This document shows, piece after piece, positions 1 through 11,639 of a stretch of 64,000 nt of DNA; positions within the stretch are counted from its first letter, which is position 1; every line of letters starts with the position of its first letter. This DNA is from Merluccius polli (taxonomy: Eukaryota > Chordata > Actinopteri > Gadiformes > Merlucciidae). The stretch spans positions 43,501-107,500 of the forward strand of contig JAOPHQ010002857.1 of NCBI GenBank assembly GCA_030340625.1, given 5' to 3'. The position numbers were made by a program, and so were the translations under genes. The notes under the pieces were generated by a model that saw only the letters and a program-made list of their open reading frames with translations, was not told the origin of the DNA and ran no database searches.

Positions 1-1
1 T

Positions 2-539
2 CAGCAGATGATCCAGGAGAGAAAACGAAAGATTCAGGAGATCAACAACAGAGTCAAACTCAGCAAAGCAGACGCAGACAGAGAGATAGCCGAGGGTGAG
101 CAGGTCCTCACTGATCTGATCAGATGCATTGAAAAGCAGCGGGATGATTTCAACCAAACGGTTAAAGAGAACCTGAAATCCACAGAGAAACAAGCTGAAG
201 GCCTCATCAAAGAGCTGGAGCAGGAAATAAAAGATCTGACCAATAGAAGCTCAGAGGTGAAGCAGCTCACACACACTGAAGACCACCTCCACTTCCTCCA
301 GACCTTCAGATCCCTGAAGAATCCTCCACACACCAGGGACTGGACCATGGTGGAGGTCCGTCCTCCATCATACGTAGAGACCTTGTGGAGATCCCTGGAT
401 CAGCTGGAGGAGACACTGAGCATGGAGATGAAGAAGACACTGAGCATGGAGATGAAGAAGACACTGAGCACGGAGATGAAGAAGACACTGAGCATGGAGA
501 TGAAGAAGCTGCCTGACCTGAAACTAGGTGTAAAGAAGT
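2..539 (+). CDS. TRIM-type E3 ubiquitin ligase, coiled-coil exon (5'-partial gene)
   Basis: This is the middle of a tripartite-motif gene; the RING and B-box exons would lie left of the window. The frame opens at the edge (QMIQERKRKIQEI) and runs through a charged heptad-rich coiled coil to HTEDHLHFLQTF, a signature of fish TRIM coiled-coil exons, then to KLPDLKLG. A donor (T|GTGAGT) at 539/540 in phase 1 joins the acceptor at 1133/1134 and restores the usual TRIM linker (YACELTLDPNTAH). TRIM coiled coils mediate antiparallel dimerisation in cytoplasmic E3 ligases, many of them antiviral or inflammatory. The coiled coil and the linker after it lie in one exon. Family assignment is firm; the individual paralogue is not. 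Confidence 0.85.
412..507 (+). repeat. In-frame 24-bp coding repeat, 4 copies
   Basis: Four tandem 24-bp units encode an 8-residue repeat (TLSMEMKK, one copy with T for M) just before the linker to the B30.2 domain. The length is a multiple of three, so the frame is kept. It lengthens a charged helical segment. Confidence 0.85.
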
Positions 540-1133
540 GTGAGTGTCTGTTCTGTTTGATTCATCACAACACACTATTTAGATGGAAAGTAACATTATT
601 ATTATTATTAGACATAATCATATCATAATAATCATACTAACATTATTAATAATAGTAATTATGTGTGTATTTATATTATATTATAAAACTTAGTTATTGT
701 TATTATTAGGCCTATTATAAATAATATTGTATCATTTTGGTGTGTGTGTGTTATATTCAGAACATGATAAAAAATAACACTATTATTCTTGTTGCTATTA
801 TTACTATTCGGGAGGGGGGTGAGGAGAGGAGGGAGGGAGAGGGGTGAGGAGAGAAGAGGGAGGGTGGTATGGAGAGGGAGGGGTGAGGAGGGGATGGAGA
901 TGCAGTGAGAGGAGGGGAGGGAGGTGTAGTGAGAGGGGGGGAAGGAGGGGGGGAGGGGAGGGAGGGGTGAGAAGAGGAGAGGGAGGGGGGAGGAGCCGGG
1001 TGTCAGATGAGCTAAAATTACATATTGTACCTTTTTAACATAATTATAATGATACATGTATTTCATATTACAATCATTATATAAAATGATCATTGATTAT
1101 TAGCCGCCTAATCATGTCTTGTTCTCCCGTCAG
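540..1133 (+). other. Intron of the TRIM-type gene
   Basis: The intron runs from GTGAGT to CTCCCGTCAG. It is AT-rich at both ends and holds a G-rich, C-free stretch of gagg/gggag motifs at about 811-1000. Open frames on either strand here are low complexity and not coding. Confidence 0.75.
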
Positions 1134-1687
1134 ATGCCTGTGAACTCACACTGGACCCAAACACAGCCCACAGAGATCTCTCTCTGTCTGAGGACCACAG
1201 GAAGGTGATGCGGGTTAGAGAGGGTCAGTCTTATCCTGACCACCCAGAGAGATTTGACTCCTGTCACCAGGTGTTGTGTAGAGAGGGTCTGACTGGCCGC
1301 TGTTACTGTGAGGTAGAGATGGAAGGAGGTGTTGTTATAGGAGTGACATACAGAGGAATCACAAGGAGAGGAAAGGGTCATGACAGAAGACTTGGAAGAA
1401 ACAAGAAGTCCTGGAGTCTTTATTGTCATGATGGTGGTTACTCTGCCTGTTACAACAGTAGGAAAACAGACATATGTCTCCCCCCCTCTGGCTCCACCAG
1501 AGTAGGAGTGTTTCTGGACCGGCCTGCTGGCTCTCTGTCCTTCTACAGAGTGTCTCCAGGTGTAGGAGGGTCCTCAGACACACCGACACACATCCACACC
1601 TTCCACACCACATTCACCCAGGAGGACCTCCTCCTTGGGTTTAGGTTATGGAGTTATGGTTCCTCAGTGTCTCTGTGTCGGTTGTAG
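1134..1687 (+). CDS. TRIM-type E3 ubiquitin ligase, B30.2 (PRY-SPRY) terminal exon
   Basis: The last exon, phase 1 at its start, encodes a complete PRY-SPRY domain of about 184 residues ending at TAG. PRY: ACELTLDPNTAHRDLSLSED. SPRY landmarks: HPERFDSCHQVLCREGL, KSWSLYCHDGGYSACYN, RVGVFLDRPAGSLSFYRVS and the closing LLLGFRLWSYGSSVSLCRL. B30.2 domains are the target-recognition modules of TRIM ligases. The usual WEVE motif reads CYCEVEM here. A CA microsatellite starts four bases after the stop. This is the 3' end of the same gene as the exon at 2-539. It belongs to the expanded fish TRIM class (TRIM16/TRIM25-like or bloodthirsty-like). Confidence 0.88.
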
Positions 1688-1689
1688 CA

Positions 1690-1756
<67 letters not shown>
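1688..1756. repeat. (CA)n microsatellite
   Basis: A nearly pure CA dinucleotide run lies between the TRIM stop codon and the left end of the Tc1-like element. Confidence 0.97.
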
Positions 1757-1758
<2 letters not shown>

Positions 1759-1761
<3 letters not shown>

Positions 1762-2940
1762 TCACCGGCCACTTTATTAGGTACACCTGTCCAACTGCTC
1801 GTTAACGCAAATTTCTAATCAGCCAATCACATGGCAGCAACTCAATGCATTTAGGCATGTAGACATGGTCAGGACGATCTGCTGCAGTTCAAACCAAGCA
1901 TCAGAATGGGGAAGAAAGGTGATTTAAGTGACTTTGAACGTGGCATGGTTGTTGGTGCCAGACGGGCTGGTCTGAGTATTTCAGAGACTGCTGATCTACT
2001 GGGATTTTCACGCACAACCATCTCTAGGGTTTACAGAGAATGGTCCGAAAAAGAGAAAATATCCAGTGAGCGGCAGTTCTGTGGGCGCAAATGCCTTGTT
2101 GATGCTAGAGGTCAGAGGAGAATGGCCAGACTGGTTCGAGCTGATAGAAAGGCAACTGTAACTCAAATAACCACTCGTTACAACAGAGGTATGCAGAAGA
2201 GCATCTCTGAACGCACAACACGTCGAACCTTGAGGCGGATGGGCTACAGCAGCAGAAGACCACACCGGGTGCCACTCCTGTCAGCTAAGAACAGGAAACT
2301 GAGGCTACAATTCGCACAGGCTCACCAAAATTGGCCAATCGAAGATTGGAAAAACGTTGCCTGGTCTGATGAGTCTCGATTTCTGCTGCGACATTCGGAT
2401 GGTAGGGTCAGAATTTGGCGTCAACAACATGAAAGCATGGATCCATCCTGCCTTGTATCAACGGTTCAGGCTGGTGGTGGTGGTGTAATGGTGTGGGGGA
2501 TATTTTCCTGGCACACTTTGGGCTTATTAGTACCAATTGAGCATCGTGTCAAAGCCACAGACTACCTGAGTATTGTTGCTGACCATGTCCATCCCTTTAT
2601 GACCACAGTGTACCCATCTTCTGATGGCTACTTCCAGCAGGATAACGCGCCATGTCATAAAGCGCGAATCATCTCAGACTGGTTTCTTGAACATGACAAT
2701 GAGTTCACTGTACTCAAATGGCCTCCACAGTCACCAGATCTCAATCCAATAGAGCACCTTTTAGCCGACAAATCTGCAGCAACTGCGTGATGCTATCATG
2801 TCAATATGGACCAAACTCTCTGAGGAATGTTTCCAGTACCTTGTTGAATCTGTGCCACGAAGGATTAAGGCAGTTCTGAAGGCAAAAGGGGGTCCAACCC
2901 GGTACTAGCAAGGTGTACCTAATAAAGTGGCCGGTGAGTG
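1759..2940 (+). mobile_element. Tc1/mariner-superfamily transposon, DD36E type, 1,182 bp
   Basis: Perfect 30-bp terminal inverted repeats (CACTCACCGGCC... at 1759-1788 and its complement at 2911-2940) are flanked on both sides by TA (1757-1758, 2941-2942), the Tc1/mariner target duplication. The interior carries one transposase frame. Between the second Asp and the Glu of the catalytic triad there are 36 residues, the spacing of the DD36E (Incomer) group rather than the 34 of classical Tc1. The perfect ends suggest a fairly young insertion, but the transposase is frameshifted. Confidence 0.95.
1906..2908 (+). pseudogene. Tc1/mariner DD36E transposase, frameshifted near the C-terminus
   Basis: The cut-and-paste transposase starts MGKKGDLSDFERGMVVG with a helix-turn-helix (ISETADLLGFSRTTISRVYR, residues 25-44), followed by a second DNA-binding segment and the RNase-H-like core. 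The catalytic residues are visible: D155 in WSDESRF, D246 in QQDNAPCHK, E283 in NPIEHL. The frame then shifts and stops at 2788-2790. The proper C-terminus resumes in the +1 frame from about 2768 (LQQLRDAIMSIWTKLSE...) to TAG at 2906-2908. A deletion just after NPIEHL removed some residues and shifted the frame. The triad survives, but the protein is probably not functional. Confidence 0.92.
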
Positions 2941-2942
2941 TA

Positions 2943-2971
2943 TATACTGTATATTATAATATATATATTAA

Positions 2972-3031
<60 letters not shown>

Positions 3032-3134
3032 CATATAAATACACACAAGCACACACACGTTTCTATAGGAAATAAAAAATACATGCATACATAAATACAC
3101 ACAAATACAACACTTGTTTTGTTGATTTAAAAAA

Positions 3135-3186
<52 letters not shown>
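2943..3186. repeat. (AT)n microsatellites flanking an A-rich spacer
   Basis: Two AT runs (about 2974-3028 and 3136-3186) lie right of the transposon. The element's right TA is the edge of an AT-rich tract, while its left side abuts a CA tract. Confidence 0.93.
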
Positions 3187-3189
<3 letters not shown>

Positions 3190-4068
3190 TTATTGGGCTT
3201 CTGAAAAGTTTGGCATGATAAACCATGAAAGTGACTTAATAACTTCCATAGGGTTAACTCGGCAGGCTTTAAGATCTTCCATTGGGTTAAAGTCAGGCGA
3301 TTTGTTAATTTTTACTGAGGAGATCTCTTGTCTTTTTATAACTATTAAAGTAATGAGTAAATACACCTTTACATTTTATGCAGCGGACTGTGTTTACTTG
3401 GGCAGGGTTTTCTCATGTTTCCCACAATACACTTCAAGCAGGGCCATTTTAAGTTACATGACGCCTTTTTATACGATGGGGAGTCTGCACTGGGTGTTTT
3501 ATTTTGAAACTTGACCGGATGCTGTGTGCCGTTCCTGTGTCTGACTTCCTGTCCGCTCTGTGCAGCTTGACGTGGCTTTCCTCTAAAATAAACCAGGCAG
3601 CCGCAAAGCAGCCGCGCACGGCTTGATGGCACCGGGCGCCGGTGCTGATCGCTGCTTGTGATTTGTAACACACTCTCTGCCACTGGGGAATGGCAGCACC
3701 CCCCCCCCCCTCATATCACACACTGGTTATGGGAAAATTAATTTCTGCCGGCAATACTTATGGGAGCAGCCAGCGAAGGGAAGGGGCCCAGCTCTATAGC
3801 GGTTCACCATTCTGAACGTCATATCGTTGTGGTATTTATCACAATACATGCAGGGAATATTCTCCATTTTGAGTCAAATGTTTTGTGCTGAAAGGGCAAC
3901 GCAGCACAGGCCAGGGTCAGATGGACGTTAATCAAACATATTTCTAGATTCTTATTGGCTGTTCTAGCTTGTCAGCAGCCGCAAAGCAGTTATTGAAAAT
4001 AAAATGGATTTAAAAACAATCAGTTGGTTTGAGTTTTTATTATTAGCAACAGCAAAGTTTCTCTGCAG
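3187..4068. other. Intergenic, no recognised gene
   Basis: This is mixed-composition DNA with a short poly-C run near 3700. The small frames on both strands have no recognisable domains. The motif CAGCCGCAAAGCAG occurs near 3598 and again near 3977, which may mark an old dispersed repeat. Confidence 0.5.
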
Positions 4069-4590
4069 CAAACTATAGACAGCTAGACCAGTATCAGACA
4101 AACTATAGACAGCTAGACCAGTATCAGACAAACTAGAGACAGCTAGACCAGTATCACACCAACTATAGACAGCTAGACCAGTATCAGACAAACTATAGAC
4201 AGCTAGACCAGTATCAGACAAACTAGAGACAGCTAGACCAGTATCACACCAACTATAGACAGCTAGACCAGTATCAGACAAACTAGAGACAGCTAGACCA
4301 GTATCAGACAAATTATAGACAGCTAGACCAGTATCAGACAAACTAGAGACAGCTAGACCAGTATCAGACAAACTATAGACAGCTAGACCAGTATCAGACA
4401 AACTATAGACAGCTAGACCAGTATCAGACAAACTATAGACAGCTAGACCAGTATCAGACAAACTATAGACAGCTAGACCAGTATCAGACAAACTAGAGAC
4501 AGCTAGACCAGTATCAGACAAACTATAGACAGCTAGACCAGTATCAGACAAACTAGAGACAGCTAGACCAGTATCAGACAAACTAGAGAG
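4069..4590. repeat. 30-bp minisatellite (~17 copies)
   Basis: Near-identical 30-bp units contain GACAGCTAGACCAGTATCAG, with a few point variants (ATAGAC/AGAGAC, CAGACA/CACACC). The unit length is a multiple of three, so a false 221-codon minus-strand frame is open across it. It is followed by a short (GA)n. Confidence 0.95.
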
Positions 4591-4818
4591 AGCAAGAGAG
4601 AGAGAGAGAGAGAGAGGCCCCTGACACACTAATAATGGACCCGACTATAAATATACATCACAGTGTATATGTGTGTGCTGGGGAATGAGAGGAGCCAGAG
4701 GGACTGTGGGTAATGTAGTGTCACAGTGATGTGAGCTTCATGGTGTAGGCACTAGGGCCCTATGGGGGTCTGCTTCTGTGCTACTGTTATTATTAATATT
4801 AACGTATTCACTAAATGA

Positions 4819-5672
4819 CTCTGAGACAGCTCATTAAGGGGCAGGTAGGGGTTAGACAGTACAGAGACAGGTCATTAAGGAGCAGGTAGGGGTTAGACAG
4901 TACAGAGACAGGTCATTAAGGAGCAGGTAGGGGTTAGACAGTACAGAAACAAGTCATTAAGGAGCAGGTAGGGCCAGTAGCTACCTATAGACTATCCTGC
5001 CAGTAGCTAACAAAGTCTAGTCTAACAAAGTCACTGACTACTCGCATGTTCACCTCACTCACGACAGAAGTGTTGAGTTGAGAGAGAAGACATCTGGAAC
5101 GGGAGGGGGAGGGATGTGACGCCTCCATGGTCACACCTGCGAAAACACCTGCTGTGACTCCTCCCCCTACAACACTACCACAGTGACAAGATGCAAATTC
5201 ACTCTGCATAACAAACAGCATCACTACCATTGAGTCACCATGGAGATAGGAGGAGCGGGTAGGGGTTAGACAGTAGAGACAGGTCCTTAAGGAGCAGGTA
5301 GGGGTTAGACAGTACAGAGACAGGTCCTTAAGGAGCAGGTAGGGGTTAGACAGTACAGAGACAGGTCCTTAAGGAGCAGGTAGGGGTTAGACAGTACAGA
5401 GACAGGTCATTAAGGAGCAGGTAGGGGTTAGACAGTACAGAGACAGGTCCTTAAGGAGCAGGTAGGGGTTAGACAGTACAGAGACAGGTCATTAAGGAGC
5501 AGGTAGGGGTTAGACAGTACAGAGACAGGTCATTAAGGAGCAGGTAGGGGTTAGACAGTACAGAGACAGGTCATTAAGGAGCAGGTAGGGGTTAGACAGT
5601 ACAGAGACAGGTCATTAAGGAGCAGGTAGGGGTTAGACAGTACAGAGACAGGTCCTTAAGGAGCAGGTAGGG
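4819..5672 (+). repeat. 41-bp minisatellite, two blocks
   Basis: Units with TTAAGGAGCAGGTAGGGGTT followed by AGACAGTACAGAGACAGG occur at about 4819-4975 and 5249-5672, separated by non-repetitive DNA. The same unit appears reverse-complemented at 43466-44113. The last unit runs into GCCTTGCTTTAGAGAG and a GGGATTGAAACCCC stretch, which look like the end of a dispersed fish repeat. Confidence 0.93.
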
Positions 5673-6335
5673 GATAGTAAGATATAGTGTTAGTGCCTTG
5701 CTTTAGAGAGTGGGGATTGAAACCCCAGCTCTGGAGGTGCCTTGCTCTACTGACCAAGCCTGGCTGAGGAGGAAGTGGACCTGCGTGTCATAGCTGGTGT
5801 TTCCATGGTGCTGTAGCTATAGGAGCTGCGCGTCCACCCTGGTTAGCATCGCTACGCTACCGTCTCCAGGCGCTGCCAGATTACCAGGCCAATGTTTCCA
5901 CATGACTGACAGGAGCAGCCAGCTAGCAGCTAAGCTGGCTGCTAGCAGCTACTAAGTTTAGTAATTACAAGGGAACTGCCATGCTCTGCTATTTATCATT
6001 TAACATATTTAACATAAGAGAGGACTGCTTCATATGCGTGTTGTGAATATTGCAGACTGAAACATCAACTCAATTTCCACGAAAAAAATCATAGAAAACT
6101 TAGACCATTTACATCATCGGTCCAATTCGGTCGATTGACAGGCCAGGTGAGATGTGACTCGTAGGTGAGACAGGTAGGTAGACAGGCGGAGGACCTTGTG
6201 GTCCCATTAACCCAGAAAGTTGGGAACAACCTTTGACCTTTGGATGTGTCGTACAGAAAAGTGACTAATTAGTGACTAAAAACATCCAAAAGAAGTCCTC
6301 TAGAAGTCCATTTGAAGAGTGTTGAGTGTTATGTT
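5673..6335. other. Intergenic; end of dispersed repeat, then unique DNA
   Basis: The first ~90 bases resemble the tRNA-like or terminal part of the dispersed repeat that spawned the 41-bp array (compare 38350-38790). The rest has no recognised gene. Confidence 0.45.
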
Positions 6336-6628
6336 ATGCTATATATGATGAGCTCTACATATGAGCTCTATAAATTAGCTCTATATATGATGAGCTACAT
6401 ATGAGCTCTATAAATTAGCTCTATATATGATGAGCTACATATGAGCTCTATAAATTAGCTCTATATATGATGAGCTCTACATATGAGCTCTAGCTCTATA
6501 TATGATGAACTCTATATATGATGAGCTCTACATATGAGCTCTATATATGATGAACTCTATATATGATGAGCTCTACGTATGAGCTCTATATATGATGAGC
6601 TCCATATATGATGAGCTCTACATATGAA
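6336..6628. repeat. AGCTCTATATATGATG satellite, left part
   Basis: Short variant units of AGCTCTATATATGATG / AGCTCTACATATG are tandemly arranged. The array stops where a LINE 3' end begins and resumes at 8641. Confidence 0.93.
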
Positions 6629-6837
6629 CTCTATTTGGCACCGCAATGGTGGAACGAGTTCCCTGCCGATGTCAGGACTGCAGAGTCGCTCACCAGCTTC
6701 CGCCAGAGACTCAAGACTCACCTGTTCAGCTGGTTCATCGAGTTCGACTGGACTCTGCTTAGCCTCCTTCCTCTACTACCCTCCCCCCCCAAAAAATCCC
6801 TCAAGCACTTGTATGTTTGTATGTCCTGGCACTTACA

Positions 6838-8494
6838 CAGTGTTGGTGCTACAACAAATATCCAGGGGGGCAAGAGGCTTTAGTGGGGGGGCACCGAATT
6901 ACTGGAAAGTGGGCGTGGCACCGTAGTTGTGCATAGTGAAAGTGAAACGATTCAGTGGTGTGCTCCCCAGGAGAAAATTATATGAAAGAAATCACAAAAT
7001 AGTGCATTCTTGTCGCTTTCCTAATACTCTGACTAAAAACTGAAGGAGACTAGCCTAGTCCTAACTAGACCTTAGTACTCATTTCATTCATACTCATGGT
7101 CTAGCAATGCTGTAGAGACAAACGATGTCTCACTTGAAGGCGGGTGCTGTTGAAGTTTAAAACCTATTGGCTCTGCCCAGTGCCACTCTGGATCTGCCTT
7201 AACCAATCGCTAACGTTTGGTCGTGACGTATTTCATGCGCCGGCGGAAACCACGTTGCGCGCAGTATACAAACGGCAGACGCAGTGAGCATTAGCAGAGC
7301 CCGTCTACGGAGAGCCTGTCCACTCCCTATTAAGTCCCATTGTACCGAATTCTGGTTGCAGTTCCACCAGAGCTCCACTGGGGGCGATCGCCTGTGAGTG
7401 CAGAATGAATGGGAGCAGATGGAGCTACACGGCTAAATGTGTCTCTTTCACCTGATTCTCATTGAAAAAACTCCGATTTGATTGTAGTTCTTACAAGTTC
7501 AACATAGGTTATAGATCGAAAGTTGAATGAACGAGTACTTATGTCCTTTCGATTTCTTACAGGACGTGTTGTTATTGCCCATAACACGCTAGCATTCTGC
7601 TAATGAACGCTGATTGGTCAGTGAAGGACTGATTACGACCAGAGATCTGCTTGATGGCATCTTGGCATCCGAAGCGGGACCAGAACGTTATGGTGGACAA
7701 TTTCGCCCAAGTTCTTTTTTTTTTTAACACAGCAACTTCTTTTGGTTGCTGGCACTTTTATCTGCGTATCGTTATGTATGTACTGCTGTGTTATCGATGC
7801 CTTGAGGGAAAGGGAGAGGCTTGCCGTAAAGCAGTATCTCTGGTCGTAAGATGAGTATGACGTCATTGACATTTTAAAATACTTTTTTAAAGCAAATAAG
7901 TGACTCTAAAAAAATCTAACACCCAGCAATGTGTAATTTCTTTGCATCCCCTTTCGAAAGCAACATTCAAATTACTAGACAAAAAATTATATCCTGAGAA
8001 AAGTGGAGTTTGAGGGGTATAGCTCCATAGACCGCCATTCATTCTGCACTCACCATGTGAGCGCCCTCACATGGAACCAGAGGGGAACTGCAACAGTTCA
8101 GAACCAGGAAGTAAACCGAGAGTGGAACTTCTCTCCTTATTAGACATTCTCTGGCATTAGCCTCCGCCCGCCTCCGTACTTCCGCTCAATAACTGAAATT
8201 CGCGCACGACCTCTACGTCACCGTTCTCAGGCCGCGCCTCCTGTTCGCTGATTGGAAGGCACATTTGAGGGAAAAGAAATCGTTCTAACATACAGCACCG
8301 CCAGACCTTAGTACTGAAGTGAAATGAAAATTGAGCTGAAGTACGTAGGCGGGCGGAGCCAGGCTAGAAGGAGACATCACTTGGGTGTAAATAAATGCAA
8401 GAACACGCACATTTTACATTAACCAAAAAAACGTCAAGGGGGCATGTGAAGGAAGTGGGGGGACACTGCCCCCTGGTGCCTCCTCGTGACACTG
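6838..8494. mobile_element. Non-autonomous hAT-like element, 1,657 bp
   Basis: The ends are CAGTGT...ACACTG, flanked by an exact 8-bp duplication CACTTACA (6830-6837 and 8495-8502), the size and terminal form expected of hAT transposons. No transposase frame is present. It interrupts the LINE 3' UTR and contains a further insertion at 7051-8366. Confidence 0.85.
7051..8366. mobile_element. Putative palindromic non-autonomous element nested in the hAT
   Basis: The ends TAGCCTAG...CCAGGCTA are imperfect inverted repeats flanked by GAAGGAGAC on both sides (7042-7050, 8367-8375). Inside, segments near 7353-7427 and 8017-8090 are imperfect inverted copies sharing GAGTGCAGAATGAATGG. It is therefore a long hairpin-capable structure. 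The superfamily is unclear because the target duplication could be 8 or 9 bp. Confidence 0.6.
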
Positions 8495-8640
8495 CACTTA
8501 CACTAGTAGCTTAGCACTTTACCCTAGCTATCTCTGTTGTGTACTAGCAATAGGTTAACTTAGCAATTGGGCATGCTTGAAACGTGTTCTGCTTAACTTG
8601 TATCTGCTAAAAATGCCCTAAATGTAATGTAAATGTATAT

Positions 8641-9515
8641 ATGATGAACTTCATAGATGAGCTCTACATATGAGCTCTATATATGATGAGCTCTATACAT
8701 GATCTCTATATATGATGAGCTCTATATGAGCTTTATATGAGCTCTACATATGAGCTCTATATATGATGAGCTCTATACATGACCTCTATATATGAGCTCT
8801 ACATATGAGCTCTATATATGATGAGCTCTATACATTAGCTCTATATATGATGAGCTCTATATATGAGCGTTATGAACTCTACATATGAGCTCTATATATG
8901 ATTAGCTCTATACATGATCTCTAAATATGATGAGCTTTATACTGTATATAATGAGGTCTAGATGATCTCTATATATGATGAGCTCTATAGATGATCTCTA
9001 TATATGAGCTCTATACATATCTTTATATGATGAGCTCTATATGAGCTTTATATATAATGAGGTCTATAGATGATCTCTATACATGATGAGCTCTATAGAT
9101 GATCTCTATATATGATGAGCTCTATATGAGCTTTATATATAATGAGCTCTACATATGAGCTCTATATATGATGAGCTCTACATATGATCTCAATATATGA
9201 TGAGCTCTATATATGATCTCAATATATGATGAGCTCTATAGATGATCTCTATATATGAGCTCTATACATATCTTTATATGATGAGCTCTATATGAGCTTT
9301 ATATATAATGAGGTCTATAGATGATCTCTATACATGATGAGCTCTATAGATGATCTCTATATATGATGAGCTCTATATGAGCTTTATATATAATGAGCTC
9401 TACATATGAGCTCTATATATGATGAGCTCTACATATGATCTCAATATATGATGAGCTCTAAATATGATCTCAATATATGATGAGCTCTATACAGGATGAA
9501 CTCTACGCTGAGTTC
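8641..9515. repeat. AGCTCTATATATGATG satellite, right part with ~250-bp higher-order copies
   Basis: This continues the array at 6336-6628. A block from about 8988 recurs from about 9237 with nearly the same order of unit variants, so a higher-order duplication of about 250 bp is present. Confidence 0.9.
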
Positions 9516-9595
9516 TATGATGAACTCATGCTAAAAAGGCATTAAGGAAGTGGTTGCTTCTGTAGGTTGTGTGTGTGTGCAGGAGGGGGTGGTGG

Positions 9596-10129
<534 letters not shown>

Positions 10130-10249
10130 ACATGATGTTCAGAAAGCAAGGGGGTTTACATCTGTTTAAAGTGTTGCTTTCTCTTCAAATTAAAACATTC
10201 TTCAGTTACTAAAACATTCATCTGAAACCATAGCAACCGTCTTCTCTCA

Positions 10250-10400
10250 GGTTTACCACCCTCACCCTAGACCCTAGATTATAAACTCTAGACCCTAGAC
10301 CATAAACCCTAGACCAAAGACCCCAAACCCTAGATTGTAAACCCTAAACCCTAGACCCTAAACCCTAAGCCCTAGACCCTAGACACTAAACCCATACTCC
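10250..10400. repeat. Degenerate CCCTAAA/CCCTAGA repeat
   Basis: Irregular ACCCTAGACC / AACCCTAAACC units resemble short telomere-like tracts but are degenerate and interstitial. Confidence 0.8.
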
Positions 10401-10615
10401 AACTGTTCAAGTCAAATAAGGAATCCCAGTTTGGTTCGTGTCTCGTCTCGCTCTAGGTCTCTCTGCGGTGGAACGGGTCAGAAGGTTGTCTCACCAATCA
10501 CGTCATCCCTACATTGTACGTCTCTCCAGTCAGCACCCATCACCCTCCCAACGTCCCTGGAAGGAGGATCTCTCGTCTGTGAGGGGAGGGTTAGGGTCGG
10601 GGGGGGGGGGGGGAT

Positions 10616-11236
10616 AGCTGTAGCTGTGATAAAGGACAGACTGTAGCTGTGATAAAGGACAGACTGTAGCTGTGATAAAGGACAGACTGTAGCTGTGATA
10701 AAGGACAGACTGTAGCTGTGATAAAGGACAGACTGTAGCTGTGATGAAGGACAGACTGTAGCTGTGATAAAGGACAGACTGTAGCTGTGATAAAGGACAG
10801 ACTATAGCTGTTATAAAGGACAGACTGTAGCTGTGATAAAGGACAGACTGTAGCTGTGATAAAGGACAGACTAGCTGTGATAAAGGACAGACTGTAGCTG
10901 TGATAAAGGACAGACTGTAGCTGTGATAAAGGACAGACTGTAGCTGTGATAAAGGACAGACTGTAGCTGTGATAAAGGACAGACTGTAGCTGTGATAAAG
11001 GACAGACTGTAGCTGTGATAAAGACAGACTAGCTGTGATAAAGACAGACTATAGCTGTTATAAAGGACAGACTGTAGCTGTGATAAAGAACAGACTGTAG
11101 CTGTGATAAAGGACAGACTGTAGCTGTGATAAAGAACAGACTGTAGCTGTGATAAAGGACAGACTATAGCTGTTATAAAGGACAGACTGTAGCTGTGATA
11201 AAGGACAGACTGTAGCTGTGATAAAGGACAGACTGT
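10616..11236. repeat. 23-bp minisatellite (~27 copies)
   Basis: The unit contains TAGCTGTGATAAAGGACAGA. A few copies have small deletions (missing TGT or one G). It follows a poly-G run at about 10600. Confidence 0.95.
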
Positions 11237-11639
11237 GAGTTTCAGAGTTTCAGAACTACAGGTCCCAGCAGCCTGGTTTGGAGCCGGTAGAAGAGTTTAA
11301 ATATCACCAGGCTGGCTTGAAGTCCACTCTAAACTATGCGTTGCCTGTTCTGGTTTTTAGAAGCAGGTCATCGGTTTAATTATTAAAACACTGGAGCACT
11401 GAGACGTTGTCAGCGAGCTAAGTACTTGCCGAGTATACGTATACGCACTGTACCTCGAGTACTCTGTAGCGTGCTGCAGGTGCATTGTGGGTAAATAGGG
11501 GATCCATTATGGATCTGGGCATCAAATGGGTGCGTGGCTCGCGTGTAGCCCTGGCTCTCCTCAGCGTCACCAGAGGAGCTTAAAAAACAACAACAACTAA
11601 CACATTCACTTCACAGCAGAGATGAACACATGGCTTCAC
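11237..11639. other. Intergenic, no recognised gene
   Basis: This is a unique-looking spacer between two arrays with no coding signal recognised. Confidence 0.45.

Larger units (their letters stand above)
6629..8640 (+). mobile_element. 5'-truncated LINE 3' end, split by a hAT insertion
   Basis: The left part (6629-6837) encodes the C-terminus typical of L2/Rex/CR1-type LINE reverse transcriptases: APQWWNEFPADVRTAESL then FRQRLKTHLF. The right part (8495-8640) reads as the 3' UTR and ends in an ATGTAA-like tail before the satellite resumes. Its position inside the satellite indicates a dead-on-arrival LINE copy that inserted into the array and was later interrupted. Confidence 0.8.
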
